Part shown: positions 43,407 to 52,253 of the stretch, piece by piece
Layout: every line of letters starts with the position of its first letter
Numbering within the stretch: position 1 is the stretch's first letter
Assembly (NCBI RefSeq): GCF_008642275.1
Contig: NZ_CP029189.1
Span: 4,252,501 to 4,316,500 of the forward strand
Direction of reading: 5' to 3'
DNA: 64,000 bases
DNA from: Streptomyces venezuelae
GTDB taxonomy: Bacteria > Actinomycetota > Actinomycetes > Streptomycetales > Streptomycetaceae
The notes under the pieces: generated by a model
What the model was told of the DNA's origin: nothing
The model's input: only the letters and a program-made list of their open reading frames with translations
Databases searched by the model: none
Program-made: the position numbers and the translations under genes

Positions 43407-44273
43407 TCATTCGGTGAAACGCTCGACCAGGGCCTGCGCCAACTGGCGTGCCTTGTCCTGGGTTTCGGTGCTCGGTGGGACCGTACCGGGCAGCGCGGGC
43501 TGCACGCTGTACTCGATGGTGACGATGACGTTCGAGGTACGGAACACAATGCGGACCGTGCGGGACTGGGCGGCGCTGGCCCCGGCGGGGCTGAGCTTGT
43601 CCTCCAGGAAGGCGTCGCTGCCGAGACCTTCCAGGACCCGCGATCCGAGCTCGACCGGCGCCGACGGGCTCGCACCGGGGGACGACGGGGTCCCGGGAGC
43701 CGGCGCGCCGGGGGCGGGCGTGCCCTGGGCCGGGGCCGCCGGGGTCGGAGCCGCGGGGGTGGGGGCCGCCGGGGTGGGGCTCGCGGTCGGACCGGGGAAG
43801 GGCAGCTTCGCGTCGGTGAGCCGGCGTACGTAGACCTGCTTGGCCTTGTCGTCGTCGCTGGACGCGGTCCTGTCGTACGAGACCACGCGCTCGAAGCCGA
43901 CCGAGAGCAGCCGCGTCTCGTCGGGGCTCTGCCCGGTCCAGCGGCAGCCGACGTGGCGGTCGCCGTCGTACGAGGGGTCCGCGACACCGGCGTACATCTG
44001 GTCGCGCTGCTCGGGGGTGAGGCTGTCCCCGGCCGGGAGCATGCCCTTGAGCTTCTTGCTGTCGGCGCCGGCCTTGCAGGGCGCGGGCAGACTGCGGTAC
44101 TTACCGGGTTGGGCGGGCGCGGCGGCGTTGCCGCCGGCCTTCGAGTCGCTGGTGCTTCCGCCGTCGCTCCCGCTGGTGCACCCGGTCAGACCGGCCGCTC
44201 CGGCCGCGAGCGCGGTGAGCATCGCGATGCCTGGCAGGACTCGCCGCCGTACCGCCTTGCGCTGCACGTCCAC
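43407..44273 (-). CDS. DUF3558-like lipoprotein (paralogue)
   Basis: About 288 residues. Signal peptide with lipobox LTGCTSGSDG (Cys near residue 30), then SLPAPCKAGADSKKLKGMLP, GCRWTGQSPDET, a repeat linker of Pro/Thr/Ala (TPAAPTPAAPTPAAP), and a final VRIVFRTSNVIVTIEYSVQP strand. The paired-Cys layout matches the neighbour at 42527. The start is GTG 44273, with AAGGGAG upstream. It is divergent from rtcB with a 184-base promoter region. Confidence 0.85.
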   Translation of the reverse strand: MDVQRKAVRRRVLPGIAMLTALAAGAAGLTGCTSGSDGGSTSDSKAGGNAAAPAQPGKYRSLPAPCKAGADSKKLKGMLPAGDSLTPEQRDQMYAGVADPSYDGDRHVGCRWTGQSPDETRLLSVGFERVVSYDRTASSDDDKAKQVYVRRLTDAKLPFPGPTASPTPAAPTPAAPTPAAPAQGTPAPGAPAPGTPSSPGASPSAPVELGSRVLEGLGSDAFLEDKLSPAGASAAQSRTVRIVFRTSNVIVTIEYSVQPALPGTVPPSTETQDKARQLAQALVERFTE

Positions 44274-44457
44274 TGGCTCCCTTCGACCGGCGGGCCCCCG
44301 ACGGTCAGGAAAATGCGTTGCCGCGACTTGGGCGCGGCTGGACACAATGTCTATCGCACACGCTGGTGCTGGCGCCGGTCTCCTGTCGTATTTGGGATCA
44401 AGAGCGAGGCTTTTGCGCATTCTGACTTTTCTGTGGTTTTCGGGGGATTGATTCCTT

Positions 44458-45651
44458 ATGTCGTATGTAGAGGTACCTGGGGCGAAGGTCCCGATCCGGA
44501 TGTGGACGGACCCGGCGTCGGTCGAGGACAGCGCGATGCAGCAGCTGCACAACGTCGCCACCCTGCCCTGGATCAAGGGCCTGGCCGTCATGCCGGACGT
44601 CCACTACGGCAAGGGAGCCACCGTCGGCTCGGTCATCGCCATGAAGGACGCGGTCTGTCCGGCGGCGGTGGGCGTGGACATCGGCTGCGGAATGTCGGCG
44701 GTGAAGACGTCCCTGACGGCGAACGACCTGCCGGGGGACCTGTCGGGGCTGCGGTCGAAGATCGAGCGGGCGATCCCGGTGGGGGCGGGGATGCATCGCG
44801 AGCCGGTGGATCCTTCGCGGCTGTACGGGTTCTCGGACGCGGGCTTCGGGGACCTGTGGGAGCGCTTCGACTACGTCACGGATGCGGTGAAGTTTCGGCG
44901 AGATCGCGCTATGCGGCAAATGGGAAGTCTTGGGCAGGGCAATCACTTCTGCGAAGTTTGTATAGATGCGTCCGGTTCGGTGTGGCTCATGCTGCACTCG
45001 GGGTCGAGGAACGTCGGCAACGAACTGGCTGCGTTCCACATCGAGGTGGCACGGGGTCTTTCCCATAACCAGGGCCTCGTGGACCGGGACCTCGCGGTCT
45101 TCCTCGCGGCCACGCCGGAGATGGCGGCGTACCGCAACGACCTCTTCTGGGCCCAGGAGTACGCCAAGTACAACCGCGCCGTGATGATGAGCCTGTTCAA
45201 GGAGGTCATCCGCAAGGAGTTCCGGAAGGCGAAGGTCTCCTTCGACCGCGAGATCAGCTGCCACCACAACTACGTGGCGGAGGAGCGGTACGACGGCATG
45301 GACCTGCTGGTCACCCGCAAGGGCGCGATCCGTGCCGGCAGCGGTGACTACGGGATCATCCCGGGTTCCATGGGTACGGGTTCGTACATCGTGAAGGGCC
45401 TCGGCAACGAGAAGTCCTTCAACTCGGCCTCACACGGCGCGGGCCGGAAGATGAGCCGCACGGCGGCGAAGAAGCGGTTCTCGGCGCGGGACCTGGCGGA
45501 ACAGACCAAGGGCGTGGAGTGCCGCAAGGACTCGGGCGTGGTGGACGAGATCCCGGGCGCGTACAAGTCCATCGAGCAGGTCATCGACCAGCAGACGGAC
45601 CTGGTGCAGGTCGTGGCCAAGCTCAAGCAGGTCATCTGCATCAAGGGCTGA
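44458..45651 (+). CDS. rtcB: RNA-splicing ligase RtcB
   Basis: 397 residues, the short bacterial RtcB form. It joins RNA 2',3'-cyclic phosphate or 3'-phosphate ends to 5'-OH ends using GTP and Mn. Metal ligands are the Cys in VDIGCGMSAV (near residue 78) and His residues in GSLGQGNHFCEV (near 163) and LMLHSGSRNVG (near 180). The guanylated His lies in SASHGAGRKMSR near 325, and PGSMGTGSYIV precedes it. No rtcA, rtcR or archease gene is adjacent, so it stands alone. GGGGGA lies nine bases before the ATG. Confidence 0.96.
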   Translation: MSYVEVPGAKVPIRMWTDPASVEDSAMQQLHNVATLPWIKGLAVMPDVHYGKGATVGSVIAMKDAVCPAAVGVDIGCGMSAVKTSLTANDLPGDLSGLRSKIERAIPVGAGMHREPVDPSRLYGFSDAGFGDLWERFDYVTDAVKFRRDRAMRQMGSLGQGNHFCEVCIDASGSVWLMLHSGSRNVGNELAAFHIEVARGLSHNQGLVDRDLAVFLAATPEMAAYRNDLFWAQEYAKYNRAVMMSLFKEVIRKEFRKAKVSFDREISCHHNYVAEERYDGMDLLVTRKGAIRAGSGDYGIIPGSMGTGSYIVKGLGNEKSFNSASHGAGRKMSRTAAKKRFSARDLAEQTKGVECRKDSGVVDEIPGAYKSIEQVIDQQTDLVQVVAKLKQVICIKG

Positions 45652-45677
45652 GGCCCGGGTGCGGATGTCGGGGGAGT

Positions 45678-45713
45678 GGAGGGGCCCGGGTCGTGATCGG
45701 CCCGGGCCCCTCC
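45678..45713 (+). terminator. Terminator after rtcB
   Basis: Thirteen-base arms GGAGGGGCCCGGG and complement around a ten-base loop, 27 bases past the rtcB stop. Confidence 0.85.
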
Positions 45714-45850
45714 GCGTCGTCTTGTTCAGGCTTTGCCGGTCCGCAGGCGCCAGAGGCGCATCGAGCAACTCTGCTCGGTCCTGTCGAGGGCGATCCCGGC
45801 CGCTGCGGGGTCGTTCAACCGCAGAAGGGTCATTGCGCCGCGTACGCGCG

Positions 45851-46435
45851 TCAGTGCTCGTCGCCGTCGAGGAGGAGGTCCACCTGGAGTTCCACGGATA
45901 CTCCGATGGACTCGGGGAGGGGGATGGATTCGCCTCGCTTGTAGGTCCTGCGCACGCGGTACGTGTCGTTGCGGGGGTCGCTGCAGAGGATGGCCTCGTC
46001 GTGGTGGCGGTCGGCGATGACGTACACCGGGATGCCGGCCTTGGCGTAGCTGTCGACCTTGACGCCGATGTCGTCGGACCAGTTCGACGACGTGACTTCG
46101 ACGACCAGGCGGAAGACGTCGGCCGCGTAGCAGTTCTTCTCGACCTTGTGATTGCGGAAGTCCGCCTCGACGAGGGCGAAGTCCGGGATGGCGTAGTCGT
46201 CGGAGCCGGTCGGCAGCCAGAGGCCGACCCCCTGGACGTATCTCAGTCCCGCCTCACGGGCGTCGGCGTCGTAGAACCTCTCGATCAGCCAACTCAGTGC
46301 CAGCGCGTGTGATCCGTCGGCGGGCGGTGTCGCTGTGAGCCTCCCCTGGAGAATTTCCACTCGGTGCCCGGGAAGCTCCCTGGAGAGTCGATCGGCGGCC
46401 TCCGCGATCGTGGTCTCGTGCTCTATCGCGGCCAT
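45851..46435 (-). CDS. Uma2 family protein (DUF820, PD-(D/E)XK nuclease-like)
   Basis: About 194 residues. Core features are VEILQGRLTATPP, YAIPDFALVEADF (Pro-Asp), RLVVEVTSSNWSDDIGVKVD (Glu-Val-x-Ser) and YAKAGIPVYVIAD, the restriction-endonuclease-like fold of Uma2/DUF820 proteins. Many paralogues exist in Streptomyces and cyanobacteria; nuclease activity is assumed from fold only. ATG 46435 has AAGGAGG five bases upstream. Confidence 0.9.
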   Translation of the reverse strand: MAAIEHETTIAEAADRLSRELPGHRVEILQGRLTATPPADGSHALALSWLIERFYDADAREAGLRYVQGVGLWLPTGSDDYAIPDFALVEADFRNHKVEKNCYAADVFRLVVEVTSSNWSDDIGVKVDSYAKAGIPVYVIADRHHDEAILCSDPRNDTYRVRRTYKRGESIPLPESIGVSVELQVDLLLDGDEH

Positions 46436-46593
46436 GGCTTCCTCCTTCTCTCGGCTCACGCTTTCGGAGCGTAGCCGTGCCCGCCGACATTCCGTGCGTA
46501 TTCACCCGTACGGGCTCCAGGGATGCGGGGTGTCAACTTCCGCTTGGGGCAGGAGGGTTGACCCGCGAGATGGTCTAGACCAAGGTGTGCCGC

Positions 46594-47265
46594 ATGTGGA
46601 GATCCCGCGTGCTGACCGCCGCGCTCGTGTCGTTGTCGCTCGTTCTCGGGGCCGGGGGGTCCGTTCAGGCGAAGGTGGGGCTGCCGCCCGTCGTGTCGCA
46701 TGTGCCGACCTCGGAGAAGGTCGTCTTCATCACCATCGACGACGGGTGGAACCACGATCCCGAGGCCGCCCGGATCCTCTCGGAGCGGCGCGTGCCCGTG
46801 TCGCTGTTCCTGCTGCCGGGGGCGGTCGCCTACGACACCGCCTACTTCACCCGGCTCACGCAGGACGGGCGGGCGAGCGTGGAGAACCACACCGTCAGCC
46901 ATCCGGACCTCACCACGCTCGATGCTGCGGGCAAGGACGCCGAGGTGTGCGGGGCGGGGGAGCGGCTCCGGGACACCTTCGGGCGGACGCCGAAGCTGCT
47001 GCGGCCGCCGTACGGGGCGGTGGACGACGAGGTGCGGCTCGCGGCCAAGGCGTGCGGGGTCAAGGCGCTGGTCACCTGGACGCACGATTTCACCACCTGG
47101 GGCGAGACCCCGCCCGCGCCGCGGCTGCGGGCCGGGGACATCGTGCTGCTGCACTTCACGCCGACGCTGGCGGCTGACCTCCGGCGGGCCCTGGACGCGG
47201 CGAGGGCCGCCGGGCTGAAGCCGGCGGCCCTGATGCCGCACCTGAAGGCGGCGGGGGTGCTTTAG
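46594..47265 (+). CDS. Secreted polysaccharide deacetylase
   Basis: About 223 residues. A signal peptide (MWRSRVLTAALVSLSLVLGA ... VQA) is followed by the NodB domain: motif 1 TIDDGWN (catalytic Asp pair), motif 2 ENHTVSHPDL (HxxxH zinc ligands), motif 3 RPPYGAVDD, and the late LLHF. It removes N-acetyl groups from extracellular glycans such as peptidoglycan or chitin; the family rather than the sequence sets that range. ATG 46594 follows AAGG; GTG 46585 is an alternative. Its stop overlaps the convergent SDR stop by three bases. Confidence 0.9.
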   Translation: MWRSRVLTAALVSLSLVLGAGGSVQAKVGLPPVVSHVPTSEKVVFITIDDGWNHDPEAARILSERRVPVSLFLLPGAVAYDTAYFTRLTQDGRASVENHTVSHPDLTTLDAAGKDAEVCGAGERLRDTFGRTPKLLRPPYGAVDDEVRLAAKACGVKALVTWTHDFTTWGETPPAPRLRAGDIVLLHFTPTLAADLRRALDAARAAGLKPAALMPHLKAAGVL

Positions 47266-48035
47266 AGCTCGCGGTGGACCTTGGTGTTCGAGGCCTGGGC
47301 GCGGGGGCGGACCACCAGGAGGTCGATGTTGACGTGGCTGGGGCGGGTCACGGCCCAGGTGATGGTGTCGGCCACGTCGTCGGCGGACAGGGGGTGTGCG
47401 ACGCCGGCGTAGACCTTCTCGGCCTTCTCGGTGTCGCCGCGGAAGCGGGTCTTCGCGAATTCCTCGGTCTTGACCATGCCGGGTGCGATCTCGATGACGC
47501 GTACGGGCTGGCCGACGATCTCCAGGCGCAGGGTCTCGGCGAGGACGCGGGCGCCGTTCTTGGCGGCGACGTAGCCGGCTCCGCCCTCGTAGGTGGAGTG
47601 GCCGGCGGTGGAGGAGAGGACCACGACGGTTCCGTCGCCGGAGGCGGTGAGGGCGGGGAGCAGGGCCTGGGTGACGTGGAGCGTGCCGATGACGTTGACC
47701 TCGTACATCGTGCGCCAGTCGGCGGGGTCGCCGGTGGCGACGGGTTCGGCTCCGATGGCGCCGCCGGCGTTGTTGACGAGTACGTCGACGGAGGGGTAGC
47801 GGTCGAGGGAGGCCGCGAAGGCGTCGACGGCGGTGCGGTCGGTGACGTCGAGGGTGTGCGCGGTGGCCTGGTGGCCGGCTGCGGTGAGTTCGGCGGCGAG
47901 GGCTTCGATGCGGTCCTTGCGGCGGGCGGTGAGGACGACGTGGTAGCCGGCTGCGGCGAGCTGTCGGGCGGTGGCCGCGCCGATGCCGCTGCTCGCGCCG
48001 GTGACTACGGCGGTTCGGGTGGCGGCCGTGCTCAT
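47262..48035 (-). CDS. Short-chain dehydrogenase/reductase (SDR)
   Basis: About 257 residues, a classical SDR: cofactor motif VVTGASSGIGAATARQLAAA, NNAG at residue 87, catalytic Ser in VLSSTAGH, and the YVAAKNG variant of YxxxK. It resembles YdfG-type NADP-dependent 3-hydroxy-acid/serine dehydrogenases. The basic residue after the glycine motif (TARRKDR) favours NADPH. MSTAATRT (48035) is chosen as start. Confidence 0.92.
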   Translation of the reverse strand: MSTAATRTAVVTGASSGIGAATARQLAAAGYHVVLTARRKDRIEALAAELTAAGHQATAHTLDVTDRTAVDAFAASLDRYPSVDVLVNNAGGAIGAEPVATGDPADWRTMYEVNVIGTLHVTQALLPALTASGDGTVVVLSSTAGHSTYEGGAGYVAAKNGARVLAETLRLEIVGQPVRVIEIAPGMVKTEEFAKTRFRGDTEKAEKVYAGVAHPLSADDVADTITWAVTRPSHVNIDLLVVRPRAQASNTKVHREL

Positions 48036-48089
48036 GTGCGGGCTCCTCGGTCGTTCGTGCGGGCGATTACCCGCCAGCATAGGCGTGGC

Positions 48090-48434
48090 TCAGCGGCCGC
48101 GTGGGGCGTACATGATCAGAGCCATGCCGGCGAGGCAGACGAGGGCGCCGGTGATGTCCCAGCGGTCGGGGCGGTAGCCGTCGGCGACGACGCCCCAGGC
48201 GAGGGATCCGGCGACGAAGACGCCGCCGTAGGCGGCGAGGACGCGGGCGAAGTCGCCTTGGGGCTGGAGGGTGGCGACGAAGCCGTAGAGGCCGAGGGCG
48301 ATCACTCCGGCGCCGATCCAGGCCCAGCCCCTGTGGACGCGGATGCCTTGCCAGACGAGCCAGGCTCCGCCGATCTCAAGGAGTGCGGCGAGGAGGAAGA
48401 GGGCTGCGGAGCGGGCCAGGAGGGTGGTCGGCAT
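48090..48434 (-). CDS. YnfA/UPF0060 family membrane protein
   Basis: A 114-residue protein with four hydrophobic helices: [60 protein letters not shown] and [20 protein letters not shown]. Sequence and size match the YnfA family, related to small multidrug resistance exporters. ATG 48434. It lies 55 bases upstream of the SDR gene on the same strand. Confidence 0.9.
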   Translation of the reverse strand: MPTTLLARSAALFLLAALLEIGGAWLVWQGIRVHRGWAWIGAGVIALGLYGFVATLQPQGDFARVLAAYGGVFVAGSLAWGVVADGYRPDRWDITGALVCLAGMALIMYAPRGR

Positions 48435-48542
48435 GGTCCAAAGGTACGCAGGGCAGATGGGGGTGGGCGCGCCCTCGTTCGTGTGATGGTCCGACTGGTC
48501 GGGGTCGGTGGTGGTTAGCCTCCGCGCGAGGAGGTGGTGTCG

Positions 48543-49058
48543 GTGCGCCGTGGTGCCGTACGAGGTGTGGTGGTGGCGGGTTTGCTGGCGCTCGGCGCGG
48601 GTGTTCCCGGGTCGGCGCAGGCGTCGGCGCAGGTGCCGGCCCAGGTGTCGGCGTCGGCGTCGGTGTGGGACGGGCCCGAGGCGGATGTGGCCTATCACGG
48701 GCGGGTGGCGCTGTCCGGGGCGCGGCTGCGGATCTGGCTGGTCCCGGAGAACGACGGGCCTGCGGCGCTGCCGAACGCGACGGTGCGGGTGCGGCTGTCG
48801 GCCGAGCTCGCGGACCGGCAGGAGCTGGCGGAGGGCTGTGCGCGGGCGGGGCTGCGTGAGGTGGTGTGCGAGACGGGGCCGCTGCCGTTGCACGGGCAGG
48901 GGCGGCACATCGGGCTGCTGCTGGAGCTGCGGGACCGGGTGCCGGAGGTGGCGGTGCGGGTCGACACGTGGTGGAACGGTGGTGCGACGGACCGGAACCA
49001 CACGAACAACGAGCACGTGGTGCTGGCGCTGGACACGGGTGACGCCTACGCGTTCTAG
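48543..49058 (+). CDS. Secreted protein of unknown function
   Basis: About 171 residues. A signal peptide ([20 protein letters not shown] ... AQASAQ) is followed by a single beta-rich domain of about 130 residues resembling a CARDB/DUF11-type immunoglobulin fold ([33 protein letters not shown]). Two Cys (EGCARAG and VVCETG) could form a disulfide. GTG 48543 is chosen because GAGGAGG lies eight bases upstream; GTG 48534 overlaps that site. Confidence 0.75.
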   Translation: MRRGAVRGVVVAGLLALGAGVPGSAQASAQVPAQVSASASVWDGPEADVAYHGRVALSGARLRIWLVPENDGPAALPNATVRVRLSAELADRQELAEGCARAGLREVVCETGPLPLHGQGRHIGLLLELRDRVPEVAVRVDTWWNGGATDRNHTNNEHVVLALDTGDAYAF

Positions 49059-49141
49059 CGCGGGCTGCCGGCCTGTGCCTGGCGGGGCGTCGTGCCGGAC
49101 GCCTCGCCAGGGTCGGCCCGTTCCGGGCGCGGGGGCGGCTT

Positions 49142-49870
49142 TCAGGCGGTGCCGAACTCCACGAGGGCCTCGTCGACGATGCGTTCGAGGCGGGCGTGGT
49201 GGGCGCCGCGCCAGTAGACGCGCTCGCATTCGGTGCACTGGGCGAAGACGTCGTAGGAGCGGTGGGTGCCGTGTTCCAGGCGGTCGCCGACGCTTTCCTT
49301 GTCGGCTTCGTGGAGTCGGCCGTTGCAGGCGGTGCAGCGGGTCCACGGTGCGAGTGCGGGGGCGAACCGGCCGAGTACGTCGCGCAGTTGTTCGTCGGGG
49401 TTGTCGCTGTAGATGTAGGCGCCGGCGAAGAGTTCGCGGCGGCGCAGCAGTCCGCGGTCGCGGGAGAGCAGTACGCGGTGTTCGGCGGCGGAGCGGGTGG
49501 CGAGGGCGGGGTCGCCGATGTCCTCGTTCTCGTAGGCGGCGTCGACGCCGAGCAGGCGCAGGCGGCGGGCGAGGGTGCCGAGGTGGACGTCGAGGAGGAA
49601 GCGGAGGGGGGCGCCGGGGACCTCTTGGGGTCGCTGGACGCCGAACACCTCGACGTTCTGGCCGTCCTGGGGGACGTAGGAGACGGGTACCTCGTGGCCG
49701 TCGACGAGGAGGCGGCCGACTTCGGTGAGCGGGACGCCGGCCGATTCGACGACGTGGCCGAGGCTGGAGGCACCGTCGGTGGCGGTCGGTACGCGTTCGG
49801 CGCGCCGGCTGGGCGGGGCGAAGAGGCGTAGTTCGGGGGCGAGGGTGAGCTGAATGCCGGGTCCGTTCAC
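49142..49870 (-). CDS. Mut7-C RNase-domain protein with N-terminal ubiquitin-like domain
   Basis: 242 residues. Residues 1-85 form a MoaD/ThiS-like ubiquitin fold ([20 protein letters not shown] ... [17 protein letters not shown]), and residues 90-240 are the Mut7-C PIN-like RNase domain ([31 protein letters not shown]). A zinc ribbon follows with Cys pairs in RCTACNGRL and [13 protein letters not shown]. The family is predicted to act in RNA processing; substrates are unknown. Confidence 0.88.
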   Translation of the reverse strand: MNGPGIQLTLAPELRLFAPPSRRAERVPTATDGASSLGHVVESAGVPLTEVGRLLVDGHEVPVSYVPQDGQNVEVFGVQRPQEVPGAPLRFLLDVHLGTLARRLRLLGVDAAYENEDIGDPALATRSAAEHRVLLSRDRGLLRRRELFAGAYIYSDNPDEQLRDVLGRFAPALAPWTRCTACNGRLHEADKESVGDRLEHGTHRSYDVFAQCTECERVYWRGAHHARLERIVDEALVEFGTA

Positions 49871-49910
49871 GTGCTCAGCATGCCATTTCGGGGGTGGTGG
49901 CCGCGGCGGA

Positions 49911-50327
49911 TTATGGCGTCGCGGTGGCCTGGTCGTAGGTGTTGCGGTGGGTGCTGACCTCGTCGAAGTGGTTTTCGGCCCAGAGCTTCACGGAGGAGAG
50001 GAGGCAGCCGAGGCTGCTGCCGAGGTCGGTGAGCCGGTAGTCGACGCGGGCGGGGACGGTGGGGGTGACGGTGCGGGTGACGAGGCCGTCGCGTTCGAGG
50101 GAGCGGAGGGTCTGGGTGAGCATCTTCTGGCTGACGCCGGGGATCTTGCGGCCGAGGTCGCTGTAGCGCATGGAGCGGTCGTCGGCCTGGCCGAGGGCGC
50201 TGACGATGAGGCCGACCCATTTGTCGCTGATGCGGGCCAGGAGTTGGCTGGTGGGGCAGTCCTTGAGGAAGGCGTCGTAGGCGGATCGGGCTTCCTCGCG
50301 GCGGGCTGCGGCGGTGCTGGTGGCCAT
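49911..50327 (-). CDS. HxlR-family transcriptional regulator
   Basis: About 138 residues with the HxlR winged helix: CPTSQLLARISDKWVGLIVS, then RYSDLGRKIPGVSQKMLTQT and LERDGLVTRTVTPTVPARVD. The conserved Cys at the start of the domain is a redox/electrophile sensor in several relatives. MATSTAAARR (50327) is chosen. It is divergent from the quinone-oxidoreductase gene, its probable target. Confidence 0.92.
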   Translation of the reverse strand: MATSTAAARREEARSAYDAFLKDCPTSQLLARISDKWVGLIVSALGQADDRSMRYSDLGRKIPGVSQKMLTQTLRSLERDGLVTRTVTPTVPARVDYRLTDLGSSLGCLLSSVKLWAENHFDEVSTHRNTYDQATATP

Positions 50328-50403
50328 GGGTGCCCCACTTCCGGGTCGGGTACGCACCTTCAAGTACGTACTTACGAAAAGAGAGTACCTCTCCCTAGGT
50401 TAG

Positions 50404-50500
50404 TGCTCATCGGGAACGAGTGAACCCGCCGGACGAGCGGGTGAACCGACGTACCGATGAGCCGACGAACCGGTGAACCGGTGAACTGACGAACGGGAGA
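50404..50500 (+). repeat. Degenerate short repeats in the HxlR/oxidoreductase promoter
   Basis: GACGAACCGGTGAACC-like units recur (GGTGAACC, GAACCGGTGAAC, GACGAACGG), spaced about 8-16 bases, between the divergent starts. They may include HxlR binding sites. Confidence 0.6.
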
Positions 50501-50507
50501 GATGAAG

Positions 50508-51419
50508 ATGAGCGAGCAGACGATGCTGGCGGCCGTGGTGACCGGGTTCGGCGGCCCGGAGCAGGTCGCACTGGCCGAGGTCCCGGCCCCCCGCCCCGAG
50601 GCCGGGCAGCTGCGCGTCAAGGTCGTCGCCGCCGGGCTCAACCCGGTGGACGGCGCGGTGCGTGCAGGGGTCTTCGGCGGCGGCGGGCAGCGGCTCGGTC
50701 TCGGCTGGGACGTGTCCGGCGAGGTCGACGGGATCGGCACCGGCGTGACCGGCTGGAGCGTGGGCGACCGGGTCGTGGGCCTGCACTACGGGCCGGTGAA
50801 GCCGCTGGGTTCGCACGCGCAGTACGTGGTGCTGGACGCCACCGCCGTCGCCCCGGCCCCGGTGGGGGTGGACGCGGTGACCGCGGCCGGGCTGCCACTG
50901 GCCGGCCTCACCGCCGCCCGCGCCGTGGATCTGCTGGGGCTCGCCCCCGGTTCCTCGGTGCTGGTCACCGGAGCCGCGGGGGTGGTCGGCGGCCTTGCCG
51001 TCCAGCTCGCCGCGCGGGCCGGGCTGGCGGTGACGGCTCTGGCGGGCGCCGGGGACGAGGAGTTCGTACGGTCCCTGGGCGCGACCGGGTTCGTCCCGCG
51101 CGGCGAGGCTCCGGCCGGGCCGGTGGACGGGGTCCTGGACGCGGCGGTGCTGGGCGAGGAGGCACTGCGCTCCGTACGTGACGGCGGGGTCTACGTGGGC
51201 CTGATCCCGCACCACGCCCCGGCGGCGGAGCGCGGTGTCCGGGTCGTGGAGCAGGAGGTCGCGGCGGACGGGGCGCACCTGGCCCGGCTGGTGGCCCTGG
51301 TCGACGCGGGCGAGCTGACGCTCCGGGTCGCGGAGACCTTCCCGCTCGGCGAGGTCGCGAAGGCCCACGCCCGCCTCGGGACGCCCGGGGTCCGCGGCCG
51401 GATCATCCTGACGGTGTGA
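50508..51419 (+). CDS. NADPH:quinone-type oxidoreductase (zinc-less medium-chain dehydrogenase)
   Basis: About 303 residues. The N-terminal GroES-like domain reads VVAAGLNPVDGAVRAG and LGWDVSGEV, and the Rossmann domain LVTGAAGVVGGLAVQLAARA. The structural zinc Cys cluster is absent, placing it with quinone oxidoreductases. It probably reduces quinones or electrophiles with NADPH, in line with an adjacent HxlR sensor. ATG 50508 has GGGAGAG six bases upstream; ATG 50502 lies against it. The 3' end overlaps the convergent GNAT gene by 17 bases. Confidence 0.9.
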   Translation: MSEQTMLAAVVTGFGGPEQVALAEVPAPRPEAGQLRVKVVAAGLNPVDGAVRAGVFGGGGQRLGLGWDVSGEVDGIGTGVTGWSVGDRVVGLHYGPVKPLGSHAQYVVLDATAVAPAPVGVDAVTAAGLPLAGLTAARAVDLLGLAPGSSVLVTGAAGVVGGLAVQLAARAGLAVTALAGAGDEEFVRSLGATGFVPRGEAPAGPVDGVLDAAVLGEEALRSVRDGGVYVGLIPHHAPAAERGVRVVEQEVAADGAHLARLVALVDAGELTLRVAETFPLGEVAKAHARLGTPGVRGRIILTV

Positions 51420-51984
51420 GGCCGCCCCGGGGGCGCTCCACCCGGGGGCGCTCCACCCGGTGGCGCCAGTGGCAGCTCGGGTGGGGCACGCCGGGCGGGT
51501 ACTCGAAGTCGACGTCGCCCAGGTACTCGAAGCCGGCCCGCCGGCAGACCGCGTTGGACGCCGGGTGGTCGGTGCCGGGGAAGGCGTGGACGCTGTCGCG
51601 GGAGCCGTGGGCGCGGACGTGGGCCAGGAGTTCCGTGAGGGCCGCGACGGCCAGCCCCTGGCCCTGGAACTCGGGCAGGATGCCCCATCCGGTCTCGTAG
51701 ACGGCTTCGCCGCGCCACTCCCGCTCCCAGAAGCCGACGGATCCGACGCTCTCGGCGCGTCCGCCGGTGCCGGGGTCTTCCCCGGCCGGGATCCGTTCGA
51801 CGCGGAACATCCGGCCGGCGGCCGGCTCCCGCGCGCTCAGGGCCTCGTAGCGGCGCTGCCGGTCGGCGAGTTTCGCGGGCGTCTCGGGGCCGCCCAGGAA
51901 GCGGGTCATGGCCGGCTCGTTCTTGCGCTCCAGCAGCCAGAAGTCCCCGGCGGACCAGGGCTCCAGCCGTACACGGGTCTCCAT
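51403..51984 (-). CDS. GNAT-family N-acetyltransferase
   Basis: 193 residues of the RimJ/RimL-like group. Visible are SVGFWEREWRGEAVYETGWG, the acetyl-CoA loop LPEFQGQGLAVAALTELLAH (Q/R-x-x-G-x-G/A) and HPASNAVCRRAGFEYLGDVD. The substrate amine is unknown. The C terminus carries a short duplicated ERPRVERPRGG, matching the duplicated GGGGGCGCTCCACCC in the DNA at 51428-51460. Confidence 0.87.
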   Translation of the reverse strand: METRVRLEPWSAGDFWLLERKNEPAMTRFLGGPETPAKLADRQRRYEALSAREPAAGRMFRVERIPAGEDPGTGGRAESVGSVGFWEREWRGEAVYETGWGILPEFQGQGLAVAALTELLAHVRAHGSRDSVHAFPGTDHPASNAVCRRAGFEYLGDVDFEYPPGVPHPSCHWRHRVERPRVERPRGGLTPSG

Positions 51985-52253
51985 CGGGCCAGCCTACGGG
52001 GCTGCGCAGGCCTCTTTCCTGAAGGGGGCGGGGGCGGTGTGGCGGAATGCTGGATTCCCGCATCGGGCACCGGGCGGTGAATGATCAATTCCAATTATTG
52101 GAAGTGGGGACCGCAAAACAAATCGCGCTTTTTTCCGCCGTGGTCGTGGCATAGCGTGGGGCGCGGAGCAACGGCTGCCGATCGCCGCTTTCAGGTCGGG
52201 CCGCCCCGTGTCGCGGAGGCGGCCCGGCCGCACCTTCACGAGGACACGGAAAA
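51985..52253 (+). other. Low-GC intergenic region with a palindrome
   Basis: The stretch 52075-52140 is much richer in A and T than the rest of the window. It holds the 15-base palindrome TTCCAATTATTGGAA (52089-52103). No gene is visible. It separates the GNAT gene from the TTA-containing lipoprotein gene and probably carries both promoters. Confidence 0.6.
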
